Assembly: GCA_015655535.1 (NCBI GenBank)
Contig: JAATEW010000219.1
Coordinates: 1 to 9,083 of the forward strand
Origin: Hyphomicrobiales bacterium
Lineage (GTDB): Bacteria; Pseudomonadota; Alphaproteobacteria; Rhizobiales; Beijerinckiaceae
Direction: 5' to 3'
Length of the DNA stretch: 9,083 nucleotides
In this document: piece after piece, positions 6,614 to 9,083 of the stretch
Layout: each line of letters begins with the position of its first letter
How positions within the stretch are numbered: the stretch's first letter is position 1
Notes under the pieces: generated by a model
The model's database searches: none
What the model was told of the DNA's origin: nothing
What the model saw: only the letters and a program-made list of their open reading frames with translations
Program-made: the position numbers and the translations under genes

Positions 6614-6997
6614 ATGAGCGAGACCGACGCGCCTCCCGATGATCCCGACAGACCGAAGCGTCTCAGTTTCAGGGAGGCTAATCTCCGTCCGTCTCCCAAG
6701 CCTGAGCCGCCACCGCAGGTCTCGCACGGGTTCTTCGCCAGGCGCAAGCGCACGGTGGCGGTGAGCCTGCTGGCGGCCGGCGCAGGCGCCGCCGCGATTT
6801 ATGGTGTGACGCATTACCGGAACTGCGATTCTTATCCGCCCGATCAAGCGGCCTCGTGCCGGTCGAGCGGAGGCGGCGGTGGTGGCCATTACTGGGGTGG
6901 CGGCTCGTCTTCCGGAAGCTCGTCCTCGGAGTCGAGTTCGGCCAGCCGCGGCGGGTTCGGCTTCACAGGTTCCGCGCATGCGGGCGGCGGCGAGTAG
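6614..6997 (+). CDS. Small membrane-anchored DUF1190/YgiB-like protein with Gly/Ser-rich tail
   Basis: A 127-residue protein with four parts. A Pro-rich charged N-terminus (1-42) is followed by the basic stop ARRKR (42-46) and one membrane helix (about 47-65). Next comes a short segment with two cysteines (C71, C82), then a Gly/Ser low-complexity tail (86-127) containing RGGFG at 112-116. E. coli YgiB (DUF1190) also ends with a low-complexity region carrying an RGGFG motif, and its gene also precedes a GspS-like ligase gene (ygiC). Motif and position therefore point to a reduced YgiB/YjfM-type protein; this is inference, since overall similarity is low. Basic residues before the helix suggest the tail faces the periplasm. 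The start lies 3 bases after the DUF350 stop and the next gene begins 5 bases after its stop, so translation is probably coupled. Its function is unknown. It may be the substrate or partner of the ligase. Confidence 0.75.
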   Translation: MSETDAPPDDPDRPKRLSFREANLRPSPKPEPPPQVSHGFFARRKRTVAVSLLAAGAGAAAIYGVTHYRNCDSYPPDQAASCRSSGGGGGGHYWGGGSSSGSSSSESSSASRGGFGFTGSAHAGGGE

Positions 6998-7002
6998 GGC
7001 AT

Positions 7003-8172
7003 ATGCGCAGGATTGCGATCACTCCCCGCGCCAATTTGGACGCGCGTGCCAAAGAATATGGCTTCAGCTTCCATGCGCAAGGCGATCAGATCTATTGGGA
7101 CGAGAGCGCCTATTATGCCTTCACTCTCGAAGAGATCGAACGGGATCTTGAGGCACCCTCGAACGAACTCGCGTCCATGTGTCTTGAACTCGCCGGGCGC
7201 ATTTGCGCCGACGAGCGTTTGCTGCAAAAGCTTGCCATTCCGAAACATGCTTGGGATCTGATCGCAGCGAGCTGGCGGGTGCAAGAACCCTCGCTCTATG
7301 GCCGTTTCGATCTGGCCTTTGGCGGCGACGGCCCTGCCAAGCTCCTGGAATATAACGCCGATACGCCGACCTCGCTGTTCGAGGCAGCCGTCTTTCAATG
7401 GATCTGGCTCGAGGATCTGATCGGCGCGGGCACGTTTCATAAGGACGCCGATCAATATAACAGCCTGCATGAAAAGCTGATCGCGCGCCTCCGCACGATC
7501 GTGAAGGGCGTGCCTTTGCATCTGACAGACATGGCAGACAACGAAGAGGATCGCGGCTTCATCGCCTATCTTGAGGATTGCGCGAAACAGGCGGGGCTCG
7601 CAACGACCTACCTCGCGATCTCGGATATTGGCGTCGACAGGCATGCGGAATTTGTCGATCTCGCAAGCCGCAAGATCGAGTGCCTGTTCAAGCTCTATCC
7701 GTGGGAATGGATGTTCGCCGACGCCTTCGGTTCGTCGCCAGCGATGCGCCGCACGCGCTTCATCGAACCGGCGTGGAAGGCGGTTTTATCTAACAAAGGC
7801 ATTTTGCCATTGCTGTGGGAGATGGCGCCGGGGCATCCCAATCTTCTGCCGGCCTTTTTCGAAAGCGATCCGAAAAAGGCGGAGCTTGGTGCGCATTTCG
7901 CGCACAAACCGATCTATTCGCGCGAGGGCGAAAACGTGCTGATCGTCGATGGCGATCAGGTCCTCGCGCGTGAAGAGGGCACTTATGGCGCCGAGGGTTT
8001 CGTGCGCCAGGCGATCGCGCCTTTGCGATGTTTCGATGGGCATTATCCTGTGATCGGCAGTTGGATCATCGGCGATGAGGCTTGCGGAATCGGCATTCGG
8101 GAAGATGAGACGATGATCACGCGGAATGCGTCGCGCTTCGTCCCGCATGCGATTGTTGACGATGAATCATAA
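7003..8172 (+). CDS. Glutathionylspermidine-synthase-like ATP-grasp ligase (YgiC/YjfC type)
   Basis: A 389-residue protein matching the synthetase half of glutathionylspermidine synthase, without the N-terminal amidase domain of E. coli Gss. Visible motifs in order are YGRFDLAF (from residue 99), LEYNADTPTSLFEA (115-128), CLFKLYPWEW (227-236), EPAWKAVLSNKGILPLLWE (from 255), KPIYSREG (302-309) and PVIGSWIIGDEACGIGIRED (349-368). These cover the metal, nucleotide and substrate sites of the family's ATP-grasp fold. Such enzymes form an amide bond between a carboxylate and an amine through an acyl phosphate. For the YgiC/YjfC branch the true substrate is not settled, and glutathionylspermidine formation should not be assumed. 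The ATG at 7003 is chosen over in-frame starts upstream, which overlap the previous gene and add an Arg-rich non-family stretch. AGGG at 6996-6999 is very close to the ATG. It is the last gene of the operon. Confidence 0.9.
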   Translation: MRRIAITPRANLDARAKEYGFSFHAQGDQIYWDESAYYAFTLEEIERDLEAPSNELASMCLELAGRICADERLLQKLAIPKHAWDLIAASWRVQEPSLYGRFDLAFGGDGPAKLLEYNADTPTSLFEAAVFQWIWLEDLIGAGTFHKDADQYNSLHEKLIARLRTIVKGVPLHLTDMADNEEDRGFIAYLEDCAKQAGLATTYLAISDIGVDRHAEFVDLASRKIECLFKLYPWEWMFADAFGSSPAMRRTRFIEPAWKAVLSNKGILPLLWEMAPGHPNLLPAFFESDPKKAELGAHFAHKPIYSREGENVLIVDGDQVLAREEGTYGAEGFVRQAIAPLRCFDGHYPVIGSWIIGDEACGIGIREDETMITRNASRFVPHAIVDDES

Positions 8173-8204
8173 GACGCCCCGCAGTCCCCAGGGGTCATCG
8201 GCGC

Positions 8205-8257
8205 AATCCTTTCAACAGTCATGGCCGTGCTTGTCACGGCCATGACGCGGTTGAGAG
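8205..8257. terminator. Strong inverted repeat between convergent genes, probable bidirectional terminator
   Basis: GTCATGGCCGTG (8218-8229) and CACGGCCATGAC (8235-8246) are perfect 12-bp arms around a 5-base loop (CTTGT). After a small internal loop (A versus GCG), 8209-8216 pairs again with 8250-8257 (8 pairs, one G-U). It starts about 45 bases after the ATP-grasp stop and lies between convergent genes, so a transcription end for both sides is likely. No T run is present on either strand, so it is either a terminator without U-tract or a REP-like palindrome. Confidence 0.55.
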
Positions 8258-8278
8258 ATTCAGCGAAGTAGCAATCAT

Positions 8279-8302
8279 CGCTGGATGAACCTGATACCAG
8301 CG
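8279..8302. other. Second inverted repeat downstream of queF
   Basis: CGCTGG (8279-8284) and CCAGCG (8297-8302) flank a 12-base loop, 38 bases beyond the queF stop. It may help end queF transcription. The same arms occur at 3978-3998. The rest of 8173-8339 shows no gene: an open frame through it on the minus strand has no family-like sequence. Confidence 0.3.
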
Positions 8303-8339
8303 TGTCAAGCGTGGGCATGATGCACTGAAAGGTTGAGCT

Positions 8340-8825
8340 TCATCCGCGTCCGCGATAGGGCGCGACGCCTTGGTCCGGCACCCAGGTGCCTTCCGGCAAT
8401 GTACCGGTCTGCCAAAACACATCGATCGGCATGCCGCCGCGCGGATACCAATAGCCGCCGATGCGAAACCAGACCGGCTTCAACAGCGCCACGATGTCTT
8501 TGCCGATCGTAATCGTGCAATCTTCGTGAAAGGCGCCATGATTCCGGTAAGACGTCAGATAGAGCTTCAAGGTTTTCGATTCGACCAGCCAATCGCGTGG
8601 CAGATAATCAATAACAAGATGCGCGAAATCCGGCTGGCCCGTCACCGGGCAGAGCGAGGTGAATTCCGGCGCCGTAAAGCGCGCGATATAATTTGTTCCC
8701 TTATGCGGATTGGGCACGCGTTCGAGTTTCGCCTCGCTCGGCGAGGCGGGCAGGGGTGCTTTTTTGCCGAGTTGGGTCAGGCCGAGTTCGTGCGACTTTG
8801 GTGGCGATGCCGGCTTTTTGGCCAT
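8340..8825 (-). CDS. queF: NADPH-dependent 7-cyano-7-deazaguanine (preQ0) reductase
   Basis: A 161-residue enzyme of the short, single-domain QueF type, reducing the nitrile of preQ0 to the amine of preQ1 with two NADPH in queuosine tRNA modification. The catalytic Cys and Asp are in FTSLCPVTGQPDFA (C59 forms the thioimide, D66 is the acid). The QueF signature ESKTLKLYLTSYRNH (82-96) is followed by FHED (99-102), with H100 and E101 for substrate binding. The N-terminal ~35 residues are Lys/Pro-rich and variable, as in other alphaproteobacterial members. The ATG at 8825 lies 9 bases after the stop of the upstream carboxyltransferase gene. A GAGAG just before it may be the ribosome binding site. 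No preQ1 riboswitch is visible, as expected for a gene following another so closely. Other queuosine genes are not in the window. Confidence 0.96.
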   Translation of the reverse strand: MAKKPASPPKSHELGLTQLGKKAPLPASPSEAKLERVPNPHKGTNYIARFTAPEFTSLCPVTGQPDFAHLVIDYLPRDWLVESKTLKLYLTSYRNHGAFHEDCTITIGKDIVALLKPVWFRIGGYWYPRGGMPIDVFWQTGTLPEGTWVPDQGVAPYRGRG

Positions 8826-8834
8826 GAATGTCTC

Positions 8835-9083
8835 TCAATCTCGATCGGTCTTGTCGCGCAGCGCCGCTAAAGCTGCGAGAATAGCTATGCGGGTTCTGCC
8901 CGGCTCGATGATGGCATCGATCGCGCCTTGGGCCTGCGCGTCTTCCGCCGAAAGGCTGGCGCCTTCGGTCTTCATAAGCCCGATGCGCGCGCTTGGCCAA
9001 GCAAAGACGGCGTCGGCACCGAGTTGTTTTGAGCCCATCATGACGGAGGCGGCGCCATAGGCCTGACCCAAAATGAGGGTGAC
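8835..9083 (-). CDS. Carboxyltransferase-domain protein, C-terminal part (enters from right edge)
   Basis: The minus-strand frame is open from the right edge to a TGA at 8837-8835, giving 82 residues: VTLILGQAYGAASVMMGSK, then GADAVFAWPSARIGLM, and a helical end with GAIDAIIEPGRTR. This resembles the last part of the beta-subunit carboxyltransferase domain of acyl-CoA carboxylases (acetyl- or propionyl-CoA), which usually reads VTxILRKAYGGA...AWPTAxIAVM followed by IDDVIEPxxTR. It would transfer CO2 from biotin to an acyl-CoA. It differs from standard propionyl-CoA carboxylase beta in several core positions and has a short C-terminus, so the substrate cannot be named; a malonate decarboxylase-type subunit is a possible alternative. 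The true start is outside the window. queF follows after 9 bases, in a probable shared transcript. Confidence 0.75.
   Translation of the reverse strand, partial: VTLILGQAYGAASVMMGSKQLGADAVFAWPSARIGLMKTEGASLSAEDAQAQGAIDAIIEPGRTRIAILAALAALRDKTDRD

Noticed and set aside
6856..7002. Upstream in-frame start for the ATP-grasp gene
   Set aside because: It overlaps the preceding gene and adds an Arg/Trp-rich stretch unlike the family; the ATG at 7003 matches the expected N-terminus.
8043..8318. Minus-strand open frame across the convergent spacer
   Set aside because: It overlaps the end of the ATP-grasp gene and the palindrome, and has no family features or convincing ribosome binding site.
1..9083. 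CRISPR arrays, insertion sequences, toxin-antitoxin pairs, rRNA or tRNA genes
   Set aside because: No regularly spaced repeats, transposase motifs, terminal repeats with target duplications or conserved RNA cores were seen on either strand.

Overview
The window looks like ordinary chromosome from a GC-rich alphaproteobacterium. The protein sequences and the arrangement ppiD-trpE (minus) divergent from tpiA-secG-pyrG (plus) fit Hyphomicrobiales, perhaps the Beijerinckiaceae/Methylocella side. The placement is an inference from gene order and protein style; no rRNA or other definitive marker is present. No mobile element, tRNA, rRNA or CRISPR array was found.

Left part (1-2336, minus strand): a ppiD-type periplasmic folding factor is followed 8 bases later by the 5' end of trpE (anthranilate synthase component I), which runs off the left edge. 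A good promoter (TTGCGG-17-TATAGT) sits before ppiD in the 294-base divergent spacer. The opposite strand of that spacer carries a candidate promoter for tpiA.

Middle part (2631-6110, plus strand): tpiA (triosephosphate isomerase), secG (Sec translocon subunit), a small exported HdeA-like protein and pyrG (CTP synthase). These are housekeeping genes in the same orientation with spacers of 118 to 158 bases, so not a tightly coupled operon. The spacer before pyrG contains an 18-bp hairpin that pairs fully only as plus-strand RNA.

Right part (6203-8172, plus strand): three tightly packed genes encode a DUF350 membrane protein, a small membrane-anchored Cys/Gly/Ser-rich protein ending in an RGGFG motif, and a glutathionylspermidine-synthase-like ATP-grasp ligase. 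The set corresponds to the E. coli yjfL-yjfM-yjfC (and ygiB-ygiC) theme, whose biochemical role is not settled. It is the most interesting unit in the window. The membrane pair and a peptide-bond-forming ligase suggest an envelope-linked modification system.

Right edge (8340-9083, minus strand): queF (preQ0 reductase of queuosine synthesis) lies 9 bases downstream of the 3' end of a carboxyltransferase-domain gene that enters from the right. The convergent spacer between the ATP-grasp gene and queF has two inverted repeats that could end transcription from both sides.
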